24,603 bases of DNA, from contig JACQNV010000072.1 of the NCBI GenBank assembly GCA_016202865.1, forward strand, positions 1-24,603, in the 5' to 3' direction. Each line of letters opens with the position of its first letter. Within the stretch, counting starts at the first letter, position 1. Both the position numbers and the translations under genes were made by a program. The stretch comes from Candidatus Aenigmatarchaeota archaeon (lineage in GTDB: Archaea; Aenigmatarchaeota; Aenigmatarchaeia; QMZP01; JACQNV01). The notes under the pieces are model-generated. The model ran no database searches, had not been told where the DNA came from, and saw nothing but the letters and a program-made list of their open reading frames with translations. Positions 14,515-21,643 of this stretch are shown one piece after another.

Positions 14515-16527
14515 CTATTTGTGAGCATCTTTCAAATCTTTATTCCTTTCCTGCCATGGCTTTCCGTCAACCCAGCCTTTGTAAGCAACGATGCACTGGT
14601 CTGTTGATGCGCCTTGCGGACAGCATACATTAAAGCCCAAGGCCCTAAGCTCAGGGACAGTTGATAAACTTCTACATTCTAGTTTGAATGTCTGGTCTGG
14701 CTGTCCTGGATCAGGCCATTTTATACCATATGCCGTTACCTGCTGGCATTGGCTGTCAGATTTGCAGTGACCTTCTCCCAAATCACATATACCCCCAGTC
14801 GCAGTCAAATCATCACAGTATGTCATGTTAGCATTCAAATACTTGGCTGATAGGCTTGACACCGACCCGCTACCAGCTGTCCCAGGCAGACACTTTCCAG
14901 AAGATCCTTGGCCTTCTTTCCAGTCACATGAAAATCCAGAAGCGCATTCTGCATCAGAACAGCACCCGCCGCCAAATTCCATGGTAGCGACTGTGCTTTT
15001 TATAGATTTGTAAGTGAAGTTAGCCTCAGCTTTAATCAAAGATGTTTGGACAGACTCTGTTAATTGGTCAGTTAAAGTGAAATCGCAGAAAATTACATTT
15101 GTGCCTTTCAAGTTTTCCCATGTAAGTTCGCCTGCGCCTTGTGATGTTGGTGTAAGCGTACATTTGGCTAGTTTCAATTCCTGTGGATAGTTAACTTTAA
15201 TTATTTTTACAGACTCTATCTCACCGTTTTTCTGGGCAGACTCAATTGATAGACCGATAAATATAGGCCTGCCTTCCCTTATCGGCTGCTCGGGCGAATC
15301 GATGTTCAATTTTATTGGAGCGTTTGACAAAGAAGCGGCAACCTTTTTCTGTACAACATCTGTACCTTCCTTAAATCTTCTGGCCCATTCCTCCCTATTC
15401 ACAATCTCCAGAGGCAGGCTGGATTTTATGTTGTAGTCATATTTAACAATAGCAGAAAGCGGTATATACTGGCTCCTTACCTGGAATTTATTCATCACTT
15501 CACAAGTCAATCCTTTCTCATTTGTTCTGAAGAAGACTTCATCTACAAAGTTTTTCTCCATGTGTCCTGGTGGATCGCCTGCTCTCTGAGTTAGATTATC
15601 AAATCCCAAATTTTGTCCTGCTGTTAGGGCCTTGTAAACATTGCTTGTTCCCACACCGCCTGTTGGAGCCTCTTCACCAACTTCCAAAGCAACCTCAACA
15701 TTCTCTGCATCTGCGCCACCCTCGTTTTTCAGCCTTATACTGATATCAAAAGGTTGGTATGGGAATATTGCGCTGGAATCAACCCTATCTGCCTTAACAC
15801 CAAGCGCGCCTTTTGAACTGCTAGTCGGATCGCCCACATAATTACCAGACGCTATTCTGTTGGCTACACCCACTGGGTTGGAAAGAAGCTCAAAGCCCCT
15901 ACCCATTGTTGAGAAGAATGAGCTTAACCCGTCAACTAGAGGCCCGAAAACATTGGAGCCAAATTTGTATACAGTTGGCCACCATTCGCCAAATGCAGCC
16001 TTACCAACAGACTGTGTCCCAACACCCATTGTGAAAAGGACAAATGAGATTATTACCATTATTACACCAATCGATTGCCTGCTCTCTATGTTTCCCCAAC
16101 CAGCAAAAAGGGAAATGCCCCATATAGCAACAAAAATAATTGTGGGCCCTTCCCAATTCCATGGCAGTGCGGCTCCAAAATCTAAACCTATTCCAAGCAA
16201 AGGTGCGTTGATGAATGCCAAGATGAAGATTAAAATCATTGTCAGCCTGAAAAAAATCCAATTGTTTAGAGCCTCAAAACCTTCCTCGCCCTCTCTGCCC
16301 GGTATAAAGACAAAGAAAGCAAAACATAGAAGACCCAAAAATAGCGAGTTGAAAACAGCATACATCAGCCACACAATGAAAATTCCAAAAATTGTTTGTG
16401 CCCAGCTTCCAGAATTCCTGTGAAGCCATCCATATGCTCCAGCCGCGCCGCCAGCAGGAGGAGATTGGGCTATTGGAAGTCCAGACATTTTTTGTTTCAC
16501 AATTTTCAGTAAGTCAATCTTAGTCAT
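14515..16527 (-). CDS. Multi-pass membrane protein with Ig-like and Cys-rich exterior, paralogue D of the lipoproteins
   Basis: 670 residues. Four hydrophobic segments (about 45-76, 92-112, 128-147, 152-172) anchor the N-terminus. From about 250 two beta-sandwich domains follow: PYQPFDISIRLKNEGGADAENV (CARDB-like) and, after the linker EEWARRFKEGTDVVQKK, a second with Cys456 and Cys481 (LAKCTLTP...VIFCDFTL). This is the same order and cysteine pair as lipoproteins A-C. A Cys-rich tail follows (522-645; GCCSDAECASGFSC, CDDLTATGGICDLGEGHC, CCPQGASTDQC), probably disulfide-knotted and extracellular. ATG 16527 has a strong AGGAGG site inside the end of the preceding gene, one base away. A surface-exposed role is inferred. 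Confidence 0.85.
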   Translation of the reverse strand: MTKIDLLKIVKQKMSGLPIAQSPPAGGAAGAYGWLHRNSGSWAQTIFGIFIVWLMYAVFNSLFLGLLCFAFFVFIPGREGEEGFEALNNWIFFRLTMILIFILAFINAPLLGIGLDFGAALPWNWEGPTIIFVAIWGISLFAGWGNIESRQSIGVIMVIISFVLFTMGVGTQSVGKAAFGEWWPTVYKFGSNVFGPLVDGLSSFFSTMGRGFELLSNPVGVANRIASGNYVGDPTSSSKGALGVKADRVDSSAIFPYQPFDISIRLKNEGGADAENVEVALEVGEEAPTGGVGTSNVYKALTAGQNLGFDNLTQRAGDPPGHMEKNFVDEVFFRTNEKGLTCEVMNKFQVRSQYIPLSAIVKYDYNIKSSLPLEIVNREEWARRFKEGTDVVQKKVAASLSNAPIKLNIDSPEQPIREGRPIFIGLSIESAQKNGEIESVKIIKVNYPQELKLAKCTLTPTSQGAGELTWENLKGTNVIFCDFTLTDQLTESVQTSLIKAEANFTYKSIKSTVATMEFGGGCCSDAECASGFSCDWKEGQGSSGKCLPGTAGSGSVSSLSAKYLNANMTYCDDLTATGGICDLGEGHCKSDSQCQQVTAYGIKWPDPGQPDQTFKLECRSLSTVPELRALGFNVCCPQGASTDQCIVAYKGWVDGKPWQERNKDLKDAHK

Positions 16528-16528
16528 T

Positions 16529-17320
16529 TTAGAGCCTCCTCAAGCTGAAATACGCAATAAATGAAACTATAAGAGCAATCAATCCAGACATTGGTAAGCT
16601 CGTGTTGTAAATTCCTAAAACAAGCAATCCAAATGCAAACATGTTGAGGCTTGATTTGAGCGTTCTCTGCCACTGGTTCCTCATGTGGGCAACCTCTTCT
16701 GGATTTGCCTCTATCTCAATCCTTCTCATCACAGCTTCTATGCTGACATCAGCGCGATAGTTCTGTAAAGTTTGCCGCCTGTTTTCAGGTGTTTGTGTTC
16801 TGTTTAACAGTCTTCTATACCTTTCCCTAACCTGATTTATTCTGTTTTGAATAGGATCATGTGGGGCCCTTATAACAGCGTTTGCGGTCCAACAAACAAA
16901 AGCCAGGAAAAGCCATATGCTACCAAGCAAAGCAGCCAAAACTATTCCAGCCACAAACCAACTAATCGATTCAACAGCTATCCTTGTTGTTGGTCTTGGT
17001 GTTCCTGGAAGTGTTGTTGGTGGTAGCCTTGCACGCTGGCGTGCTTCAATCCTAGCCTCTCTAGCTGGTCTTGTTGCGGTTCTTACAGCCCTTCTCCTTC
17101 TTCTTTCCTCCTCAGTCCATGCTTCGGTTTCCGCAGTTTCATATCGTCTTCTAGCTTCTACCGTCCCTCTTCGTTGAGTAGCATCAGCTAGATCTCGTGT
17201 ATTGTCATATCTTTGACCGCAGTTAGAACAAACATAAGCAGTAGCAGTAACACGGGCCCCTATTCTCTGCCTAAACACTTCAAGAGTTGCCTGACCACAA
17301 TTTGGGCATGTCCTTGCCAT
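16529..17320 (-). CDS. Zinc-ribbon membrane protein
   Basis: 263 residues. An N-terminal zinc ribbon (Cys5, Cys8, Cys31, Cys34: CPNCGQ...CSNCGQ) leads to a very Arg/Glu-rich helical segment (about 50-110). A hydrophobic pair follows (about 116-145, SWFVAGIVLAALLGSIWLFLAFVCW), then a basic cytoplasmic-like stretch (150-220), then two C-terminal helices (about 226-260). The zinc ribbon and Arg-rich parts are probably inside the cell. No family recognised beyond the ribbon. It shares an operon with the 670-aa surface protein and may be its partner. ATG 17320 has a TATA box about 25 bases upstream (- strand). Confidence 0.82.
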   Translation of the reverse strand: MARTCPNCGQATLEVFRQRIGARVTATAYVCSNCGQRYDNTRDLADATQRRGTVEARRRYETAETEAWTEEERRRRRAVRTATRPAREARIEARQRARLPPTTLPGTPRPTTRIAVESISWFVAGIVLAALLGSIWLFLAFVCWTANAVIRAPHDPIQNRINQVRERYRRLLNRTQTPENRRQTLQNYRADVSIEAVMRRIEIEANPEEVAHMRNQWQRTLKSSLNMFAFGLLVLGIYNTSLPMSGLIALIVSFIAYFSLRRL

Positions 17321-17342
17321 ATTCCTATATTTGGTTCATTAC

Positions 17343-17350
17343 AAATAAAA
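17343..17350 (-). promoter_or_regulatory. TATA box of zinc-ribbon/670-aa operon
   Basis: Read on the - strand this is TTTTATTT, about 25 bases before ATG 17320. Confidence 0.6.
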
Positions 17351-17408
17351 GGGTGTTTAATCTTTCCTTGAAAAAAGCTATTTACAGAAGCAGGAACAGT
17401 TTAATTTA

Positions 17409-18530
17409 TTAAAGCGCTTTAACCACAACCTGAGGTATCTCTAAATTTCCAGTTGCAGTGAACTTTAGGTTGTTTTCGCCAACAACTACATCGGCCTTGT
17501 TGAAGTTGATATGATTGATGCCTGTTTGCGGGTTTATCTGGACACTTCTGTTGTTTATTGCAACTGTGAGGCTTCCTGGTTTGAGAATATTTGATACATT
17601 GATGTTTATCACACCGCTGGTCTTGTTCAAGAGGTTGAATTGCGATTCTGTGACTGTAAATGAGCGCCTTTTCTCAACTGCTGTTGAGGATGAGAAAACT
17701 TCAACCCTAGAACTGTCAACATTAAACAGGCCCCCGCCCTGTGCGACAAAGCTGAGAGCATTATTACCTACACTTAAAGGCAATGTTTGGTGATTGAAGC
17801 TAAATCTTTCAGAACCGCCAACATAATTTTTCTCGAAAACAACAAATCCATTGGCTTTTACGAGTAGTTTTCCAGGAGTCACAACGCTTCCTGAAAATGT
17901 CACCTCTATCTTGTCAAGTGTTTCCAGTTCTCTTTGAGATAAAGCAAACTGCGATACCTTTGATTGTCCATATTCATGATCGATCCTCAAATCCTTTATC
18001 TTGTAAATTGTATTGGCCCAAAATCTCCAGCTGCCCGCAGTTGTAAATTCCAGTGTGTTAACATCTTTTACCTTTTCTCTTTCAACTCTTAGTTTCTGCC
18101 TACCTTTATCTAGTTCCTTGTTTAACAGCTCTTCGCCGTTCCATTTCACAACAAGGTTTCCGTATTTGTTGGTGTCCTCTATATCAAATTCAATTGTAGA
18201 AGCTTCAATAGATCTCAATACTTCTGGATCTGTGGTTATTGTGAATGATTGGGGTGTTCCGCCAAAAATTATGTGGGCAGAGACATCAAATTCTGTGACT
18301 GTTTTAGCTGTTTCGGTCTGCATCGCGCCTGCCACAAATGGTTCGATTGAGTATGAAGATGACACAGATGAGCCGCTATAACCTATTGTGCCCAGTGAGA
18401 ACTTGTCGATTGAAACATCTTTTATTATAGGTTCTGGCGGTGGGGCAGTTGTTGGACCCAAATTAAAGAATATACCCATGCCTATCAAAAGCACAAACGC
18501 GATTATTAAGACAATGATGAATTCATCCAT
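17409..18530 (-). CDS. Membrane-anchored protein with three beta-sandwich repeats
   Basis: 373 residues from ATG 18530. An N-terminal anchor (MDEFIIVLIIAFVLLIGMGIFF) is followed by a Pro-rich spacer and an exterior made of three related repeats: about 115-167 (YGNLVVKWNGEEL ... NTLEFTTAGS), 208-265 (PGKLLVKANGFVV ... NNALSFVAQGGG) and 306-362 (PGSLTVAINNRSV ... NNLKFTATGN). Each has the pattern GxLxVxxNG then a turn then NxLxFxAxG. No cysteines are present. I chose ATG 18530 because TATAAC on the - strand is at leaderless distance and the anchor then starts at residue 1. A start at 18629 would add 33 residues encoded by palindromic DNA. No family recognised; pilin-like or S-layer-associated surface role is possible. 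Confidence 0.8.
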   Translation of the reverse strand: MDEFIIVLIIAFVLLIGMGIFFNLGPTTAPPPEPIIKDVSIDKFSLGTIGYSGSSVSSSYSIEPFVAGAMQTETAKTVTEFDVSAHIIFGGTPQSFTITTDPEVLRSIEASTIEFDIEDTNKYGNLVVKWNGEELLNKELDKGRQKLRVEREKVKDVNTLEFTTAGSWRFWANTIYKIKDLRIDHEYGQSKVSQFALSQRELETLDKIEVTFSGSVVTPGKLLVKANGFVVFEKNYVGGSERFSFNHQTLPLSVGNNALSFVAQGGGLFNVDSSRVEVFSSSTAVEKRRSFTVTESQFNLLNKTSGVININVSNILKPGSLTVAINNRSVQINPQTGINHINFNKADVVVGENNLKFTATGNLEIPQVVVKAL

Positions 18531-18548
18531 GGCTATCCTTTTTCTTTC

Positions 18549-18554
18549 GTTATA
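18549..18554 (-). promoter_or_regulatory. TATA box of anchored beta-repeat protein gene
   Basis: TATAAC on the - strand, about 22 bases before ATG 18530. A 9-base palindrome sits directly upstream of it. Confidence 0.55.
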
Positions 18555-18558
18555 GGTC

Positions 18559-18579
18559 GAAAGTGACTTAGTCACTTTC
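18559..18579. promoter_or_regulatory. Inverted repeat GAAAGTGAC-TTA-GTCACTTTC
   Basis: Perfect 9-base arms around TTA, immediately upstream of the TATA box of the gene ending at 17409. The position suits an operator for a dimeric repressor or activator. Confidence 0.55.
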
Positions 18580-18596
18580 CTTTCTCTTTTGAAAAA

Positions 18597-18626
18597 GTAT
18601 ACCGTACCCAAAAAGAAACGGTATAC
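18597..18626. promoter_or_regulatory. Inverted repeat GTATACCGT / ACGGTATAC
   Basis: Perfect 9-base arms (18597-18605 and 18618-18626) separated by 12 A-rich bases. Centre-to-centre spacing is two helical turns, typical of an operator pair. Confidence 0.5.
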
Positions 18627-18632
18627 CACCTG

Positions 18633-18645
18633 ATACTAATAGTAT
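18633..18645. promoter_or_regulatory. Palindrome ATACTAATAGTAT
   Basis: Perfect 6-base arms around a single A. Third palindrome in the 290-base gap between divergent genes. Confidence 0.4.
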
Positions 18646-18692
18646 TTTATTATAGTAAGGCTTTAATATCTATGTAATGGTAACTTGAGATG

Positions 18693-18709
18693 ATATAACA
18701 ATGTTATAT
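18693..18709. promoter_or_regulatory. Palindrome ATATAACAATGTTATAT, copy 2 (upstream of GNAT-Pelota)
   Basis: Identical over 17 bases to the site at 8824-8840. It overlaps the TATA-like TATATAAATG (18706-18715), so a bound protein would block or modulate that promoter. Confidence 0.6.
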
Positions 18710-18734
18710 ATAAATGTCTCGTAAGCAGTCTTAT

Positions 18735-18802
18735 GCCCCCACGCTAGTGGTTCGATGAATGGGTTGAGGAGAAAGTCGAAATTGCCATACACTAAAATAT
18801 AA
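18735..18802 (+). ncRNA. Possible short transcript or leader before GNAT gene
   Basis: TATATAAATG at 18706-18715 predicts a start near 18735, but the GNAT gene has its own TATA box 25 bases before its ATG. The stretch between is less AT-rich than its surroundings and holds CCAC-GCTA-GTGG (a 4-base stem with tetraloop) and a 15-codon ORF at 18755-18802 (MNGLRRKSKLPYTKI). It is either a small RNA, a small basic peptide, or a long leader for GNAT-Pelota. No known RNA family is recognised. Confidence 0.3.
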
Positions 18803-18803
18803 G
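18794..18803 (+). promoter_or_regulatory. TATA box of GNAT gene
   Basis: AAAATATAAG is about 23 bases before ATG 18821, leaderless spacing. Confidence 0.6.
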
Positions 18804-18820
18804 ATTAATCAATTCTAATC

Positions 18821-19309
18821 ATGAACATAATAATAAAAAAATATAAGGAGTCTGATTTCGGTGATCTTGTCGAACTTATGGAGGAACTGCAGGATTTTAT
18901 TGTAAATATAGATCCGATGAAAAGGCTTCGCAGGCTACCACTCTACGGAAAAATCTATACTGATGATCTGCTTAAGAAAATCAAACAAAACCAAGGCATT
19001 ATATTTCTCGCAGAACATCAAAACAAGGTTATAGGATGTGTGGCAGGCATAATTGAAAAACAAACAAAATATGACCTGGTCCGATGCAAACCAACAAAAC
19101 CAGGCAAAATCTTGGAACTAATAGTAACCAAGGATTATAGATCACAAAAAGTTGGTAATCTCTTGATGGATAAAATAGAAAAACATTTCAAAAAAGCAAA
19201 ATGTACTGTGGTATATACTGATATTTTTGAACCCAACAAAGGAGCTTATAAATTTTATCAAAAACTAAACTACAAAAGCAGATTGATATACATGATCAAA
19301 CCAATATAG
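18821..19309 (+). CDS. GNAT-family N-acetyltransferase
   Basis: 162 residues. GNAT fold: N-terminal MNIIIKKYKESDFGDLVELMEEL, the strand IIFLAEHQNKVIGCVAGII (about 60-78), then motif A ILELIVTKDYRSQKVGNLLMDKI (about 97-119) with the acetyl-CoA pyrophosphate-binding loop QKVGNLL, and the C-terminal YTDIFEPNKGAYKFYQKLNYK typical of motif B. It probably acetylates an amine on a small molecule or protein; the substrate cannot be read. It is leaderless. Pelota follows 30 bases downstream with its own ribosome-binding site, so both are likely on one mRNA; a functional link to ribosome rescue is not established. Confidence 0.85.
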   Translation: MNIIIKKYKESDFGDLVELMEELQDFIVNIDPMKRLRRLPLYGKIYTDDLLKKIKQNQGIIFLAEHQNKVIGCVAGIIEKQTKYDLVRCKPTKPGKILELIVTKDYRSQKVGNLLMDKIEKHFKKAKCTVVYTDIFEPNKGAYKFYQKLNYKSRLIYMIKPI

Positions 19310-19339
19310 GCAAATTCTCGATTGGATAAAAGAGGTTTT

Positions 19340-20338
19340 ATGGAAATATTGAAATCTGATATGAAGGAAAAAGCAGTCACAGTTAGAGCCAATAATATGG
19401 ATGATTTGTGGCATCTAAAACATGTGATAGAGTTAGATGATAGAGTAAGGATGCTCACTACAAGGAAAGTGGTAGTAAAAAGGGGAAAAGAAATTGAAGA
19501 AGGCAAACGGGAAAAAATGATGCTCACGGTGCTTGTTGAAAAAATATCGCTTGACAGTCAGCTTGATCTTGGTGGTAAAATAATTGAAGGCCCTGAAAAC
19601 ATAGAACATGCGCACCATACACTTCATGTTGAACCTGGAAGCGTTTTGACAATACAAAAACCGACATGGAAAAAATACCAGCTTGACAGGCTGAACAAGG
19701 CCAAGGTGAAAAAGAAGCTGTTATTAGTCTGTGTTTTGGATAGAGAGCAGGCAGACTTTGCAAGTCTAAGCGAAGCCGGCATAGAAATGCTAACTTCTAT
19801 TTTTCCAAAATCCCCCGAGGATACAGACAGAGAAGACTACTATAAAGAGCTTCTGAAATATCTGGAAGGCAAAAAAGATTATGCAACGATTGTTCTTGCT
19901 GGTCCCGGTTTCGAGCGCGAGAACCTGCTAAAATTCATAAAGGATAACAGTCAGGATTTAGCAAAAAAAATATTTTTAGAGCATACATCTGACATTGGAA
20001 AACCAGGAGTCCAGGAAGTAATAAAGAAATCCGCAAATAAAATACTTAAAGACACAAGAGTTGCAGAGGAAGGAAGTTTGGTTGAAGAATTTTTGAAAAG
20101 AATATCAACTAGGGGTTTGGTTGTTTACGGTAAAAGGGAAACAGAGGAAGCAGTTAACTTGGGCGCAGTCGAAACACTTCTAATTTCAACAGAGAAAATA
20201 AGAGAAAACGAGAAACTTATGGAACAAGTTGAAAAATTGTCAGGGAAGGTCAGCATAATCACAAACGATCATGATCTTGGAGAGCAATTTTTGCAGTTGG
20301 GCGGCGTTGGCGCTTTTCTACGCTTTAAAATAAAGTAG
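19340..20338 (+). CDS. pelA: Pelota, mRNA surveillance / ribosome rescue factor
   Basis: Release-factor-like protein that enters the A site of stalled ribosomes with aEF1A and, with ABCE1, splits them. 332 residues in three domains: N-terminal Sm-like domain (about 1-125; LTVLVEKISLDSQLDLGGKIIEGPEN, HHTLHVEPGSVLTIQKP), central domain (126-255; LLLVCVLDREQADFASLSEAG, ATIVLAGPGFERENLLKFI, HTSDIGKPGVQEVI), C-terminal domain (LVVYGKRETEEAVNLGAVETLLIS, ITNDHDLGEQFLQLGGVGAFLRF). The central domain lacks a GGQ, as expected for Pelota. ATG 19340 is chosen over TTG 19322: it matches family N-termini and has AGAGGT 4 bases before it. Confidence 0.95.
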   Translation: MEILKSDMKEKAVTVRANNMDDLWHLKHVIELDDRVRMLTTRKVVVKRGKEIEEGKREKMMLTVLVEKISLDSQLDLGGKIIEGPENIEHAHHTLHVEPGSVLTIQKPTWKKYQLDRLNKAKVKKKLLLVCVLDREQADFASLSEAGIEMLTSIFPKSPEDTDREDYYKELLKYLEGKKDYATIVLAGPGFERENLLKFIKDNSQDLAKKIFLEHTSDIGKPGVQEVIKKSANKILKDTRVAEEGSLVEEFLKRISTRGLVVYGKRETEEAVNLGAVETLLISTEKIRENEKLMEQVEKLSGKVSIITNDHDLGEQFLQLGGVGAFLRFKIK

Positions 20339-20341
20339 GTT

Positions 20342-20395
20342 ATTATGAACATAGGAATTTTTACAGTATACCCCTTTCTTTTCAGTGGGGGATGA
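20342..20395 (+). pseudogene. Broken copy of a glycosyltransferase start
   Basis: ATG 20345 opens MNIGIFTVYPFLFSGG and stops at TGA 20393. Bases 20342-20366 match the real glycosyltransferase start (20490-20514) at 21 of 25 positions, and both read M-x-I-G-x-F-T. After that the two diverge as this copy enters the large hairpin at 20373. It may be the remnant of a duplication, or of an insertion into an older gene start, or a chance short leader ORF. Confidence 0.4.
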
Positions 20396-20448
20396 AACAG
20401 ATCTTTATCCAATTGGCTAGGATCTGTTTCCAACTGAGTTAAGAAAGG
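20373..20448. repeat. Large imperfect hairpin, about 22 paired bases per side
   Basis: Three stems: CCTTTCTT (20373-20380) with AAGAAAGG (20441-20448); CAGT (20383-20386) with ACTG (20433-20436); GAAACAGATC (20394-20403) with GATCTGTTTC (20421-20430). The 17-base loop itself contains the palindrome CCAATTGG. Internal loops are TT/AGTT and GGGGGAT/CA. It lies between Pelota and the GT4 gene and could be a terminator, a structured leader, or a small inverted-repeat element. Confidence 0.6.
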
Positions 20449-20492
20449 CCTTATAACCCAAAAGGAAACATTTACCAAACAAGTTGGTCATT

Positions 20493-21641
20493 ATGAAAAT
20501 TGGAGTATTTACAGAAACTTTTTTGCCGCAAGTGAACGGCGTAGTTACATCGATATGCAACTTGAACAAGCTTCTACTGAAAAAAGGACACAGTGTATCA
20601 ATATTTACAGTTGGGGATGGTCAGGAAACAATAGATGGCTACCCTATTTATAGGTTTAGGGGCGCGACATTCAAACCATATCCCGAATACAAATTTCTTC
20701 TTCCAAACAGATACCAGTGGGCATTTCTCTCCCAGCAAAAGTTGGATATAATCCACTCAAGAACACCTTTCCCATTAGGTGTTATGGCAAAACAGCTCTC
20801 AAAGACATTTGGCATACCAATTATAGGCACATTCGACACACCAATATCAGACTACACACATTATGTACCTTTCTTCGGATCTATACAACCAACAGAATAC
20901 ATGCTTTCAGGCCTTGCCAAAAGATGGTTGAGATACTATTATGGAATGTGTGATCTTGTGACAGCACCATCAAATACAACAAAAATGGATTTGATAAAAA
21001 GCGGTCTTAAAGCGAGAATTGAAGTGCTTAGTAACGGCGTTGATACAAAAAAGTTTACACCAAAAAAATCAGACAAAAAACTAAGAGAAAAAATATGCCC
21101 AAAAGGCGAGTTATTCATTCTTCATGTTGGTAGAATAACAAAAGAAAAGAATGTTGAGTTCCTGATAAAATCAGTTGAGATGATGGTTAAAAAAGGAGAA
21201 AAAATAAAGTTGGTAATCATCGGAAGTGGACCCGTGTTAAAGAAACTACAAATATATGTCTACTCAAGAGACCTCCAAAATAACATAATATTCACAGGTT
21301 ATGTAACACAGCAAGACTTGCCAAAATATTATGCGACAGCTGATGTATTCTTGACATCTTCCCCGGTTGAGACACAGGGAATTGTTTTGCTCGAGTCGAT
21401 GGCCTCAGGCACACCTGTTATAGGAACAGATGCAGGAGCTATACCTGAAATAGTTAGAAACGGTGAAAACGGTTATTTATTTCCTGTAGACAGCTATGAT
21501 GGGCTTTACAAAATAATTAAAGAATATGAAAAAACAAAGGAAATGTCAAAGGCATGTCTCAATACAATAAAAGAACACACAATAGAAAGTGTTGGCGAAA
21601 AGTTGGAGAGTTTGTATAAAGAGATGCTCAACAAAAAATAA
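20493..21641 (+). CDS. Glycosyltransferase family 4 (GT-B)
   Basis: Transfers a sugar from a nucleotide sugar, probably to a lipid or glycan acceptor at the inner membrane face. 382 residues. N-terminal Rossmann half: MKIGVFTETFLPQVNGVVTSI, as in lipid and polyprenyl-glycan glycosyltransferases; middle DLVTAPSNTTKMDLIKSG, then GVDTKKFTP and FILHVGRITKEKNVEFLI. The donor-binding motif ETQGIVLLE (E-x7-E) is followed by SMASGTPVIGTDAGAIPEIV. ATG 20493 matches family starts; a TTG at 20484 would add three residues. A TATA-like CTTATAAC is about 38 bases upstream, so a short leader is possible. Convergent with the GT2 gene, with a 2-base gap between stops. Confidence 0.92.
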   Translation: MKIGVFTETFLPQVNGVVTSICNLNKLLLKKGHSVSIFTVGDGQETIDGYPIYRFRGATFKPYPEYKFLLPNRYQWAFLSQQKLDIIHSRTPFPLGVMAKQLSKTFGIPIIGTFDTPISDYTHYVPFFGSIQPTEYMLSGLAKRWLRYYYGMCDLVTAPSNTTKMDLIKSGLKARIEVLSNGVDTKKFTPKKSDKKLREKICPKGELFILHVGRITKEKNVEFLIKSVEMMVKKGEKIKLVIIGSGPVLKKLQIYVYSRDLQNNIIFTGYVTQQDLPKYYATADVFLTSSPVETQGIVLLESMASGTPVIGTDAGAIPEIVRNGENGYLFPVDSYDGLYKIIKEYEKTKEMSKACLNTIKEHTIESVGEKLESLYKEMLNKK

Positions 21642-21643
21642 AT

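Noticed and set aside
15860..16423. 187-codon frame on the + strand across the 670-aa gene
   Set aside because: Antisense of the membrane segments; product is Lys/Pro/Ser-rich with no recognisable domain, while the opposite strand has clear signal and domain structure.
18530..18629. N-terminal extension of the beta-repeat protein to a start at 18629
   Set aside because: The 33 extra residues are encoded by palindromic, regulatory-looking DNA, would bury the membrane anchor, and ignore a well-placed TATA box for ATG 18530.
18716..18780. tRNA T-arm-like TGGTTCGAT at about 18748
   Set aside because: No matching T-stem, acceptor stem or anticodon arm around it.
18750..18780. Box C/D small RNA
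   Set aside because: CGATGAAT resembles a C box only loosely and no CTGA D box lies at a suitable distance.
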